NCBI RefSeq assembly: GCF_000213175.1
Contig: NW_009799179.1
Span: 5,677,658-5,741,657, forward strand
DNA length: 64,000 nt
DNA from: Neurospora tetrasperma FGSC 2508
Taxonomy: Eukaryota > Ascomycota > Sordariomycetes > Sordariales > Sordariaceae
Reading direction: 5' to 3'
Shown: positions 23,614-35,607 of the stretch, piece by piece
How positions within the stretch are numbered: the first letter of the stretch is position 1
Layout of the letters: each line of letters starts with the position of its first letter
The notes under the pieces: generated by a model
Databases searched by the model: none
Told to the model about the DNA's origin: nothing
Seen by the model: the letters and a program-made list of their open reading frames with translations, nothing else
Made by a program: the position numbers and the translations under genes

Positions 23614-24065
23614 ATCCCTTTAACTGCTCAAATGTATCATTTTTGCCAAGACCGGGGAAGACTTGCAGTACTTCGTGACTTTTCCGCCGCAGCCAAGCAG
23701 CGCGGATCAGGTATCCATGCAAAAGATCGGCAATGCGAAAAGTGTCCTTTTCGCTAATAAAACCAATAATTCTACATTAGCCTTTAGAGTATTAGGATAG
23801 AGGGATATAATCCTTTTGTCGAATGCAAATATTATAAGATTTGTGCCTGTTGTGTTGAGGTTTGAAAAAAAAAATCGTGTTTTCGTTTTGTGCGCGACGA
23901 GGGTGATCCTATTGGTTGACTGGTCTCCATACCTGAAGTGCTACAAAAGTTGGCGAAATTCAGGTATCTGCATGGGTGCAGATGTAAAGGTGGATAAAAT
24001 ACGGCCAACCGATTGTCCACTTTTTGGTCTTGGCGAAAATGATACATTTGAGCAGTTAAAGGGAT
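23614..24065. mobile_element. MITE-like element with 40-bp terminal inverted repeats
   Basis: Bases 23614-23653 and 24026-24065 are inverted copies of each other, matching at 39 of 40 positions; the outer ends read ATCCCTTTAACTG. The enclosed 372 bp have no coding frame and are A/T-rich in the middle. The total length of 452 bp and the lack of a transposase fit a miniature inverted-repeat transposable element, probably of a Tc1/mariner-type family. No clear target-site duplication is visible; the outermost AT could itself be part of one. Confidence 0.65.
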
Positions 24066-24287
24066 CGATACCTGGAGCTACACTGACAGGGGTGAAACTG
24101 GGCCCCCAATCTGAGCCGCTGCTGCGTCTCGAACCCTTTGCCCCCAGCCTGAAAGATGAAGAGGACAGATTGATTCACAGACGACCATTATCGTACTGCT
24201 TTCCACTTTTCTTCTCGTTATTGTCGTTACTGTGAGCCTTCTGTGACAAGATGCTCTCTGTCTAAACCCAGACATTGGGTATGGCAT

Positions 24288-24348
24288 TCAGCATTTTCAA
24301 TATGTAGTCCTGGGGCTATCCCCAGACCAGCTATCTTGAAAATGCTGA
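24288..24348. repeat. Long imperfect hairpin
   Basis: The 13-bp arms TCAGCATTTTCAA (24288-24300) and TTGAAAATGCTGA (24336-24348) are perfect inverted repeats. Inside them is a second stem CTGGGG-CTAT-CCCCAG. It lies 220 bp from the MITE-like element and may be another transposon relic. Confidence 0.6.
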
Positions 24349-25806
24349 ACTACCCAGCTTCTATCTCTTGGATGATCTAGAGGCCGCACGCCGCGGTGAG
24401 CCAAGTCGTGAAGCTTATTGGTAGTGTACAAGAACGACGTGTGCGCAAGCTTCTCCCCTTTATGATCTAGTAACTCCACCATGATGATACCCCACCGAGC
24501 ACCCTTCAGCCCTATGGACTATCATCGAGTCAGACTTCACGACACATGTAGGACACTAACTGAAGGCCCTGACATCCGGTCTACTTACATACGCATCTAC
24601 AGCAGGACAAATTATCCTTACAGCCGTCCGGCTGACACTCGAAGGTGCGGTCTATGCACCTGGTGGATAAAAGCTACAATTTCGCTGGGATTCCTGGGCT
24701 TCTTCTCAACCACAACAATCATATTACCTAAAATTCATCACTTTCTTGTTGGAGACACCTCTGCCAGGATTGAAGAAGAAAAGGTTCAATTCTTGCAGTT
24801 TTCCAGCTCGGGCCAGTGACAAAGACGGATTCTTGCAGAAGGGTAGCCCGGCAGAGGTGTACAGCCGATGTATACGTATGTTGTCAAATGCACGTGCCGC
24901 AAAGACTTGAGCCCTCCGTTTTCAGCTGACAGAACTTAGTCGCATCATCAGTACATTCGAGGCACCTCTAAGCATTGCAGACTGCTCCAATTTCTTCCCA
25001 AACACAAACTCTGACGCACCTAATACGTAGATTCTGTCAGTTAGGCCCTGTTCGCCGATAACAAAGGGCTTGAGTCTTTTCGGTACGTTCACCACTAACA
25101 AGCCGCTTGCAGAGGTCTGAGAGCGTGTGTATTTAGAGGTATGGACGATAGAGAGTCTAAAGAACTGGAAACCTCCAGATACACATTCTGGCAACCGAAT
25201 TCAGCCCCATAGTTCCTTATCAATCCCGCAAGGCTTGGATCTCGTCAACCGGAGATCATGGTCTAGCATTACTTTGTCTGAATATCCCTGTCCGTGATTG
25301 AGACTGTTGGATATCGCATGAGAAATAAACGTCTCACACACGGTAGCAACGGTAGGGGAGAGCACGGGGTTCGTCATTGGTTGACGTTACAGGACATCGA
25401 CTATATGCACCTATTGTGGTTATCCCGACGAACCACTTACTTGCTCTCGGCTTTGGACTACGACCAAGTGAATCAAACGACGCATCAAACGACTGATCTA
25501 ACTCTCAGGCAGCTATATTTTTCGACTGGTGGAAGTGTTCATCACCAGACTCTGGAAGCGAAGAAAGGCACTGATCAAATGGGGGTGGAGAACGTACCCA
25601 GATTGTGAACCGTGGACATTGGCGAAACTGAGTGTACCAATGCTTCCGTCTAGGTCTGCTCTTTATTTTCCTTCGTCTCCGCCTAGAATGACAACATAGA
25701 GAAAGCTTCTCGAGTTGTAATCTAGTCGGCATTGCACCGATGTCAGCATTTGGGGGCCATTCCGCCTGAACCCTTGAACATTGGGCTTATACGGCTCTTT
25801 ACATCT

Positions 25807-25883
25807 CTGTTGAACTCCTCAACAGGCAGCATTTGTAGTGCTTCACTGTACAGCCCGTAGGAGCCTGAGCGCTTGACGCTCCT
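25807..25883. repeat. Clustered short hairpins, possible LTR fragment
   Basis: CTGTTGA-actcc-TCAACAG (25807-25825) is followed by GAGCG-cttga-CGCTC (25867-25881). A TGTTGA...TCAACA edge resembles those of copia-type LTRs, but I find neither a matching opposite edge nor a duplication of the target. Confidence 0.25.
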
Positions 25884-28332
25884 GTGCCTAATTTGTTGTT
25901 TGCTTTCGGGCTTTGTTCGGTCTTGTTTACGCTGCTTCTACTCTAGGACAGTCTAACCATAACTCTTGGTTGTTAATGTAACCTTTCTCTAGACCGCATT
26001 CTCTAACATGCAGCCGCGCATCTGGCAGACCATGCATTGACTGTGTTTGACATTGTGAAGGATATTATATAGCTTCTTCCAGTGAGAGGAGATTAAAAAC
26101 CAGGCGCCAATTTGGCTCACCAGTTTCACGCCTTCGGCGGCTTCTTCATATTTAGGTGCTTTGTGTTAGGACCAGGGGAAAAACCAAGTCCAACCTGCTA
26201 GTGATTTTTGGACGGGTTTATCTTTTACGGCCTTGGTAAGTTTCATTTTCGCCCAAACGTTCGTAGGCGAAGTAGAAGGAGACGAGCTTAAGGTGATGTG
26301 GGATGACTGAATTGATGGGCGCTATGAAAGGACCTAGATCATGGATTACATCAAGAATAGCAACTTTGCTGACAGAGTTGTTTGTTTCACAACTGCCCTT
26401 GAGCATCTGTCAACAGCTACCGATGATAAAGAAATATGTCCAGGTCAAAGACCCGTGCCGCTCTAAGACGACGGACATTTTTATAAGTGAACAATTTTTT
26501 GTCGTCATTACGATTTCTTGTAGAAGAAAAGTGAGATGTTATACTCTAAATGTGCGTTTTTTTCCATTGTTCGATTTGCTTTTCCGTGGATTGTGCATCC
26601 GATGTTTCAAAGAGGTTCCAAGTCAGCCTCTAGGTTCCTATGACACTTCACCACCATTGTTCTTTCTCAAACGTACGCCCCTTAACAGGTACGAGGACAT
26701 TTTGACGCTACTGATAGGACAGAGGATGTGCGCAAGACAAACGTACCTAATCCTGATCGACTAAGATAAGTACCTTCACATAAAAACATATCCGCCAAAC
26801 ATTCCAGGTTCGTATACAATACTTCTTAACCCTCAACCACTTGAATTCGAATGCTCGTAAATCCATAAAAGAATGATTCGGCACGTCATAGAGTGCATGC
26901 GGAAATACTAGTTGCAGGTTAACAGCCATTCAAAGATATGGTATGAGGTGCACGCCGTTACCCAAGTTCCGCCACGTTGGGCGTGTTACTGGGAAGAGAC
27001 GCCCATGGTAGCCTGAAGCAAGTGAAAAGAAATGCACAAGCGAGCCAGCGAGTTATCACCGCTTCCCACCACATCTGACGTTTTTCGTGATTGCAATATT
27101 AGGTTCCCGATCCACTCGGATCGCATCCTTTCGCTCGGTCGAGCGTACCACTCGAAGAACCGAAGGACTTCACACAGGGTTTCGACATTGCTGAAACCGA
27201 ACAAGCAACGTACGAGGCATACTCTGCCGCCTTTTACACCAGTTCCGATGTCGAAAGGCAGACAAAAAAAGCAGATCACACAAACGACTCATCAGATTTC
27301 CAGAGCTTCTAGCTCTCTTCATCTTCCTCTCCATCCTCTGCTCACTTGCCATCCTCCTCATCTTTCTCCTCCTCCATCATTTTCTCCTCACCATCCACAG
27401 TTCACCCTCACTACCTCTCCCCCAAAACTGGCCTCTCCACCCTAAACCGCATTCGCACCCATCTCTGTCTCCCGCCTGATTTTCCACCGTCGCATTTGAT
27501 CGTCCATCTTCTCAGGCGATGGGAAGGAACTCGAACCACTGTAGCAGAGAAACATGCGGAACTGGCCGCACAAGCTAACGCATTGGACTGAAGTGGAGTA
27601 GCATAGGAAGAACCGGTAGAGTTTCTTCCCTATGAGGAAGAGGATGTGCTGAATCCGTGGGCGCAAGCTCAGAGGGATATGGAAAACAAGGGGTTAAGGA
27701 TATCGGAGAATATGGGGTAGGTAGGAGTTGCCCAAGTCAAGGACATGCATGGGGTGAAGGTGACGTGGGATCAACGAAAGACGGAGGAGGAATAAGGTCG
27801 TAGGTACCTACCTCTACACATACGAACCGCCTGGGTCATCCAGAGTGGGGCCAGAGTACCCCACTATCTCCCGTCATAGCACATCACCAGTGGGTCTGTT
27901 CAACTCGCACCTGCTTCTTGAATTCAAGTCTTGCGCTCTCTTGGCTCTCTTTCTCATCGAGATGCGCACACGAACTGGAAGTTATGCCTTACCGTACACC
28001 TACATATGTGAGGACTTCCGAAGACGGTAAAACGGCAGGCGCGGTGCAGCACTTTGAACTCACCAATGCGGCGGCCTATTGGCCACAATGACCGGACCGT
28101 TGTCGTCATCGATATTGACTTCTGCCTCTTCCAGCAACAGGCCCATACGTCATAGGCACAGGTAAAGTAAACAAAAGAAGCTGAAGCTCCCGAAATGATT
28201 CATGAACACACATTTTCAATTATCTGAATCACTTCAACTCTCTGCAATCACCTAATCACAGGCAAATAATTAAAGAACCCAAGCCGAAAGCCTTAGCTGA
28301 ACCACCAATATCTGGAAAAGAAACATTCAAAA

Positions 28333-29315
28333 ATGACAGACAAGGGACAATTCGAGAAGGGTGAGTTTCTTCCATGAGCATTGACTTGATGCGTCGCTGC
28401 AACGAACATGCTCTGACACACTCGGGTTTTTCGACAACAGGCCACAACATCCCGGTCACTCATCAGAGCTTCCCCGGCAAGGAGACCGCGATGCCGAAGC
28501 CGCAGCCCCTGTGGGATGAGATTCCTACCGCTGACGGGAAGAGCCAGAAGTACCGCGCTGCCGGAAAACTCAAGGGCAAGAAGGCTCTCATCACCGGAGG
28601 GGACTCTGGCATTGGGCGCGCGAGCGCCATCCTCTTTGCCATGGAGGGAGCCGACTCAGTCATCGCATATCTTCCCGAGGAGGAGGAGGATGCGCAGGAA
28701 ACCAAGAGAAGGGTTGAGGCGTACGGTCAGAAGTGCCATTTGGTGTCTACGGATCTCCGCGACAGGGAAAACTGCAAGAAACTGGTTGATGAGGCTGTCA
28801 AGATCTTCAATGGCCAAATCGACATCCTTTTCAACAACGCTGCCTACCAGATGGTAGTCGATGACATTAAGGATCTGTCAGAAGACCAGTGGATCAACAC
28901 CTTCAACACCAACATTCACCCCTACTTCTACCTGGCCAAGTATTCTTTGCCATACATGAAGCGCGGAAGCACTATTATCAACAACGCCAGCATCAACGCC
29001 TACATCGGTCGTCCCGACCTTCTCGATTACACATCCACCAAGGGCGCAATCGTGGCCTTCACTCGCGGTCTGAGCAATCAGCAGGCTGGAAACGGCATCC
29101 GCGTCAATGCTGTTGCCCCCGGACCCGTTTGGACACCTCTCATCCCATCAACTATGAAGAAAGAGAACCAGGAGCAGTTCGGATCCACACCCTTGGGTCG
29201 TCCTGCTCAGCCTAGTGAGGTTGCTACTGCAGTTGTCTTCTTGGCCAGCGAGGATAGCAGCGCTTTCAGTGGGCAAACGTTGCACCCCAACATGGGAACT
29301 GTCGTCAGCGGTTAA
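28333..29315 (+). CDS. NAD(P)-dependent short-chain dehydrogenase/reductase
   Basis: Exons 28333-28360 and 28441-29315 with an 80-nt intron (GTGAGT donor, CTGAC branch, CAG acceptor) give 300 residues. Classical SDR features are all present: the cofactor loop TGGDSGIG (61-68), NNAA (141-144), catalytic Ser193 (NNASINAY), Tyr206 and Lys210 (DYTSTKGA), and the PGPVWTPLIPS loop. The N-terminal extension with PGKETAMPKPQP resembles the stress-induced YghA/YdaD group of SDRs found in bacteria and fungi. The substrate is unknown. The first exon encodes only nine residues and a split codon. The gene stands alone downstream of the gene-poor island. Confidence 0.92.
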
Positions 29316-29687
29316 GTCAATAACGGCGGTTAGTCACGAAGAGAGGTTTCGGATGAGTCGACGTTGCATTATCACAGGCTGTGGTTCATGAGGAAGGGTG
29401 GATAAGACATCCTGAACGACACGGAACTCAACTGTTCGAGGAAGAGCAGACGGAATAAGAAAGGTATCAGCATTCACAGCGAGACCTCTTGATGGTTTCG
29501 GTCTTGTTCAACTCCCATCTGGGATCCACATCGATGCATACTCAAAACATCCAATTGGTATTGCCCTCGGACAGTGAAGAGTACCAACAATTTTCATTCA
29601 CTACGATCTTAAAAGACCATGGGCTGGCCCAATCAATAGAAGGTTTATTTAATACCACTGCTGTTTTGACTCTGTTTTTACTAGGAT
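29316..29687. other. Spacer, possible 5' exon of the ABC transporter
   Basis: This 0.37-kb interval lies between the dehydrogenase and the first certain exon of the ABC gene. TTTTTACTAG just before 29685 looks like a splice acceptor, so a further 5' exon in this interval is possible. Confidence 0.4.
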
Positions 29688-32600
29688 ATGACAGCCAATA
29701 TGACCACTGCGCAATCCCACCAACACATGTCATATGTTTTCAGCATGCTAATTTATGCACCTTTCCCAGCCGTGATCAATATAGGTATACCCGTATTGGT
29801 TGCACTTCTTACAGTTCCGACATTCAAATACCTGCTTGCCAGGAAGATGAGTCTTGCAAGAGAATATGCGCCTTTGAGTGGAGGTGTGGCCGATACAGCA
29901 CACTATCAAGACCGGAATGGTGACGCAACAGAGGCATCGACAAGGGCCTTTGTAGATTTCCGTTCCATGCTCACACTTTGGTTAGGAGTGCTGACAAATT
30001 TGGGAGCATCCATTACGGTCAAACTGATACCTGTCTTGAACTCTCGAGACTCCAGGGCGATCTTTGTCGACATATCCAAGCTCTCGTCATGGGAAGAGAT
30101 TCTGTTAGCTGTATGTACCATCATATCCAGGCCAGCACTACCAAGTTCGGGCAAGGATCAATGAGTTTAACTCAGTTGTCCAGGGACTCTTATGTTTACA
30201 GTGCGCCTTTCTTCCGCCCAAGAATGACTACCATACAAGGTTTCGTATGACTATCCTCGGCTTGGTCTCTTCATTGCTGCTGACAGGCTTGCTGTCCTTC
30301 AACCATGGCTTCCAAGTGATTGGGTTGCTCATCGGAAGGGAAATCAGCAGCAAGATCTCGGCATTTCTACATGGGATCCAACTTTTGTCAGTTTTCGTGG
30401 TGGCGGTGGCCTTCGCTTCGTTTCCTCGACGCCCAGATATCTTCCATAAGCAACAGGTTGTTGACCAGCAAAAGGCGGTGTCACTCCTATCTCTACTATC
30501 ATTCTCCTGGAACCTTAACATTTTCAATGCCGCCAAAGAAAGGCAACTGGAACCCGCCGATCTGCCCAGGTTGGAGTTCATCACGCGTTCGCAAAACATA
30601 CAGAAGAATTTTACCGAGAACATAAAGCCGGGTCGTTTCTGGCAACAATTGTTCAGATTTTATGTGCGCGACCTGGCACGTCAATGGGCCTTGGCCTTGT
30701 TCATTGCCATCTTGTCGATATTTCCCCAGCTTGTACTCTACAGCTTCCTTTCCAAGATCGAAAAGGGAACCCAACATTCGCCCAAAGATCCCATGTTGCT
30801 AGTCTGGGCACTTGCTTTGTTTCTCACACAAACACTGCAAGTTGGTGCCACGAATTGGCTGAAATGGATTACTGAAAGCCGAATGGATATTCCCCTTGAG
30901 TCGTTGGTGCAGACTCTGGTGTTCGCCAAAGCTCTCAGGCAATACGCAGGACAAGACAGTGATGGGTCCTCGAAATTATCCGGGCAGAATGGGAGCGCAA
31001 ATGGTAACGGTCAGCCGGGCACTATCCTTAAAACCAAAAAGAGGAGGGATGGGGAGATGGGACAATCGGCCTACAACCTATTGAAGGTTGACAGGTGAGT
31101 GACATGCGCCTTCCAGTTACCATCGATCTACACAGAGTGCTTCAGTTCTGACGCTCCAGTCAATGTAGTTCCCGCGTCACCAGTTTTTGTCAGTGCAACA
31201 GCGACTTGCCCATGGCCGCTTTCAAGCTAGCTCTTGCAAGCGCCTTCCTTATCCGTTTGATGGGATGGCTCCCTGTCCTCTCCGGGCTTACCGCCGCGAG
31301 TCTGACCATTCCTCTCAATCTCCACCTGCCACGAAAGCAACGAGATCAGAACTTTGGTTTGATGCGAGTCCGAGATTACAAAGCGCATTTGCTGGCCGAG
31401 GCGCTATTGGGAATGCGCCAGATCCGGTACTCGGCCCTTGAGGACTTCTGGGAGGACAAGATCCTGGCAAGCAGAGACGACGAGCTCAAGCAGTATTGGA
31501 GAGTGGCACTCGGGAAATGCCTAATCTTCTTGACTGTTAATTTTGCACCATTGTTATTAGCCAGCGTTGCCTTCACGGTCTATGTATGGCAGCAAGGATC
31601 CCATATCAAAGCTTCAGTCATCTTCACCGCCCTCGGCTTGTTTGACCAGCTGGACGACGCAGTGTCACTTCTACGAAAGGTACAGGTCAACCTACTTGAA
31701 GCATGGGCAAGTGTCTCGAGACTGGACAAGTACTTTGGCCGTCTGGACAAGCAAGTGGTCACTAAGCCAGGGAGTCTGATCGCTTTCGAGGACGCTACTG
31801 TAGCTTGGCCCCGACCTGAAGATACTGACGAAGTCGGCGATGCTCAAGCACCACCTCGAGGAGCACATACCATGCTCAAAGATATCAACGTGAAGTTCCC
31901 GCCCGGTGAGCTCAGTGTCATTGCGGGCAAAACTGGTTCGGGCAAAAGTCTACTGCTCGCTGCAATTTTAGGCGAAGTTAAGCTCATAGCGGGTGACATC
32001 TACGTTCCTTCTGCCCCGGAGCCTAGCGAAGACGAAAATATTTCGGACCAAGACTGGATCATACCCTCCCTGACGTGCTTTGTATCCCAGACTCCATGGA
32101 TTGAAAGCGGCACAGTCAGGGACAACGTTCTCTTTGGCCTCAAGTTCGACCACCTCCGCTACCGCAAGGTTCTCTGCGCTTGCGCCCTTAAGAAGGATCT
32201 GCAGCTTTTGGCTGACGGTGACCAAACAGAAGTTGGACCCAGAGGCGTTTCGCTGTCCGGCGGACAAAGATGGAGAATAGCCCTCGCCCGCGCCCTATAT
32301 TCGCGAGCCGGCATCATCGTGATGGATGATATCCTGAGCGCTGTGGATACGCATGTGAGCAGGCTCATCGTGGGGGAGGCATTGACGGGAGAGTTAGCCG
32401 TCGGAAGGACAAGAATTCTTGCGACTCATCATGTCGATCTTGTTCGCCCGTACGCGAGCTGTCTGGTGCGTCTGAGTAGCGGACGCCTCAAGTCTGTCGT
32501 GTACAAGGCTCCCGAAAGCCAGAACATAAGACCTGCCACATCAATGCTCGAACCTGGGAGCCTAACGTGGACTCGGCCTGATGGTAACGGAGCAGCCTCG

Positions 32601-35363
32601 TCCTCCAGTTCGACCGCGAGGGTTACAGAAAGCAGACAAACTGGCGAGGAGAAGAGAGCTGCTGGATGGGTCAAATGGGACGTGTACAAGGCATATTATG
32701 AGGCCAGTGGTGGTGCCCTGAACTGGGCTCTAGGCATGGCCGTGCTCTTTCTTGGTCACGTTCTGGGTATTATTCGTACATGGAGTCTCAAGGAACTTGC
32801 TCAAAGGGCGTCATCCGTTGAAGCAAATTCACAGACATCGTCTACAACCCAGTATCATCAAACATACTGGCAAGCGACTTTTGGATACGTTTCTGGCCAA
32901 CATATGCCTTGGAGTTCTAAGCTCTGTATTCGCTTTTGTAAGTTCCGGGACAAGGATACAAACCATGCTAAAGAAGTGTAACTAACTCGATGTCATAGGG
33001 ATCTCGACATATGTTCTAGTTTGCTTCCTCGTTGGTGCGTCCCAACTCATCCGCGATATTGCCTTCACTCTCATCGGAATGCGAGCTTCCAAGAAGCTAT
33101 TTGAACAGCTCACACATACGATCCTCCGTGCGCCTATCCGATGGATTGAAACTGTACCAGCGGGCCGTGTATTAAACCGCTTCAATTCGGACATGTCAGT
33201 CGTCGACAAACCGCTGGCCACCCCGACGTTTACGTTCCTACAAGCAGCCCTACTACTGATGATCATCGTCGTGACATGGTATGTAGTACCCATCGCCTTT
33301 TGTTGCATGATGTAATGTTTCACAGACAGAATGGGTTCAGCTAACCTGTCCTACACAGTTCCTCCGTCTCGCTATACGTCCTCTTCTTTGTCATACTCCT
33401 TTTTGCCCTCTACGTTTATATTGCAAACTACTTCATATACGTCGCCAGAGAGGTCAAGCGCCTCAAGTCCGTCTCCAACTCCCCAATCTACGACCAGTTC
33501 AGCTCCGTGCTGTCCGGATTAACGACCATTCGCGGCTTTCAATGCACTCAATCGTACACCAACAACCTGTACCAATTGATTGACGTCAACAGCTCCGCAA
33601 ACTGGGCACAGCAACTCTTGAAGAGATGGATGGGTTTTCGCATGGGCATGCTCGGCGCCGTCTTCGTCACCATCGTGGCCAGTGTCGTAGCACTGGGTGG
33701 TGTAGGCGCTGCGCTCGCAGGATTCAGCTTGTCTTTTGCCTTCCGTTACACTTCCGCGCTAACATCTTTACTAGAGGCCGTGGCAGCGCTAGAATTGGGG
33801 TTTAGCTCCTGCGAGAGGGTGTTGGAGTACATCGAGGTTGAACGTGAAAGCGAACAAGGTCTGGACGCCCCTGCAGCCTGGCCAGCGGATGGGAACATCG
33901 AAGTCGAAAATCTCACGGCCTCGTATGCCTGCGATCTTCCTCCTGTCTTGTCCGATCTCAGCTTGACCGTTGGAGCCGGCGAGCGGGTTGGGATTGTTGG
34001 CCGGTCGGGCGCTGGCAAGTCGACGCTTGCCTCTGTTCTTTTCCGTCTTCTTGAACCCAGCAGAGGCTCGGTCCGCATTGACGGCCTCGATATTTCGACA
34101 TTGAAGCTAACGCAGCTGCGAAAAAGTCTCGTCATTATCCCCCAAGATCCATTCCTCTTCTCGTACGCATATGAAATTGACTTGTTACACCTTTTGATGT
34201 GGATACTGATGCATTCCGTCAATAGAGGCACCCTACGTTCCAATCTAGACATCGAAGGCCGTCTAGATGATACAGAGATATACGACGCCCTACGAAGTGT
34301 CAACCTAATCGGTTCAACCTACAACAACCAGAGTTACCCACCATCTTTTTACACTCCGGTCATGGGACCCAGCACGGCCGTCTCTACCCACCCAAACACG
34401 GCTTCCACCACACCGCTCCTGGCACCGATTGTTGTCCCCCAAACCGTTGACTTCACCGTCGAGCCCGCGGCCGAAGAAGTCGACATGTTCGACGACATCC
34501 ACACATTGGGTGACAACCGCGTCCAAATCACCCCTTTCGTTCTCGACACCAGCGACATTGACCCCCTCAACCTCCTCACTTTTGAGTCACATCCCGAAAA
34601 TCCAACACCCCTCACCTCCATCCTCGAAGTCGAACAAACTCCCACATCCGAGCCCGCACACATACTCGAACCCTCACCAACAGAAGAAGAGCCCATATCC
34701 CCACCTCCCGTAACCCTTCCAGCCCCTCTGCTCCCTCTTCCCCCCTCCCCAGCCATCTCCGCCACAACCACAGCTACCAACGATGCCGCCCCCGATAGCC
34801 ACCGCATCAACCCTTTCACCAACCTCTCCCACCCCATCATCACAGGCGGGTCCAACCTCTCGCAGGGCCAGCGACAGCTCGTCTGCCTCGCGCGCGCTTT
34901 GCTTACCCGCCCCAAGATCATGGTTCTGGATGAGGCCACGTCGGCCATTGACCAAGCGACCGACGCGGCCATCCAGCGTTCGCTGCGCAAGTGCGTTAAG
35001 AGTACCGGCACCACGGTGCTGGTGATTGCCCATCGGCTGTCGACGGTGGCCGACTTTGATAAAGTCCTAGTGTTGGACAAGGGGCGGGTGGTGGAGTTTG
35101 GGGCGCCGCGAGAGCTGGTGAGGAGGGGGATCGAGAGGGATAGGGAGAGGCATAGACAGGATGATGGTGGTCATGGTGGTGGCGCTAGTGATCACGGTGA
35201 GAGGCTAGCGGAAAGAAGTATTGGTAGTAATGACTATTTTGGTGATGACGAATGTTCGGAGGAGAACAGGGAAGATGCAGATACGAGTACGTTTTGGGGG
35301 CTGGTGAAGAAGAGTACGGAACGGGATAGGTTGGTGGAGATGATTCTGGGGGAAGATCACTAA
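29688..35363 (+). CDS. Full-length ABCC (MRP/Ybt1-type) ABC transporter
   Basis: Six exons: 29688-30110, 30184-31094, 31169-32937, 32999-33278, 33359-34162 and 34226-35363, summing to 1774 residues. The start is uncertain; ATG 29727 is an alternative and a 5' exon may be missing. Order: N-terminal membrane domain, TMD1, NBD1, TMD2, NBD2. NBD1 has Walker A AGKTGSGKS (~697), signature LSGGQ (~806) and Walker B IIVMDD, where Asp replaces the catalytic Glu, as in ABCC proteins generally. NBD2 has Walker A GRSGAGKS (~1342), signature LSQGQ (~1606), Walker B IMVLDEATSAID and an H-loop VIAHR. A Pro/Ser/Thr-rich insertion of roughly 170 residues sits before the NBD2 signature. Such transporters move organic anions or conjugates across the vacuolar or plasma membrane; the substrate is unknown. 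Intron 5 (34163-34225) is 63 nt and has no stop. Confidence 0.9.
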
Positions 35364-35607
35364 AGCCAGCAAGAAGCCTCATACAAAGGCACCCGCGCAG
35401 TTGGGCAAAGTAGAGGTTGGGAAGGAAAAAAAACACGAGAAGGAAACTAAGCGAAAGTCAGATTAAATGGTATCTGATGAGGCTGGGCGGAAATTACCAT
35501 GGAATTAGCGATGCCATTAAAGCCTTGCAAGGTTGAATGCAATAGAATTTTCGCAACTAACTAATGATTGAATGTCATAATGGCAATAGAGGGTATTACG
35601 CTAGACA

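Larger units (their letters stand above)
21470..28332. other. Gene-poor island with repeat remnants
   Basis: A 6.9-kb stretch in which I find no supported gene. The first kilobase is presumably the promoter of the C2H2 gene. Beyond about 23.5 kb it becomes richer in A/T and carries a MITE-like inverted-repeat element (23614-24065), a long hairpin (24288-24348), a further hairpin group (25807-25883) and a CT-rich stretch (27300-27480). All open frames are short and unconnected. Confidence 0.6.

Noticed and set aside
27515-27550. Minus-strand GGTTCGAGTTCC, another tRNA-like B box
   Set aside because: Flanking bases do not pair as a T arm and no A box is in range.
27032-27591. Possible gag-like or Pro-rich gene in the CT-rich stretch
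   Set aside because: There is no zinc knuckle, protease or reverse transcriptase motif, and the composition explains the open frames.
32860-32998. Suspected frameshift in the ABC transporter where three frames look partly coding
   Set aside because: The GTAAGT donor at 32938 and CATAG acceptor at 32998 join the existing frame through a Trp codon, and all exon lengths sum to a multiple of three. No frameshift is needed.
34349-35080. Antisense frames over NBD2 of the ABC transporter
   Set aside because: The sense strand holds Walker and signature motifs; the antisense frame is Ser/Gly/Val-rich noise.
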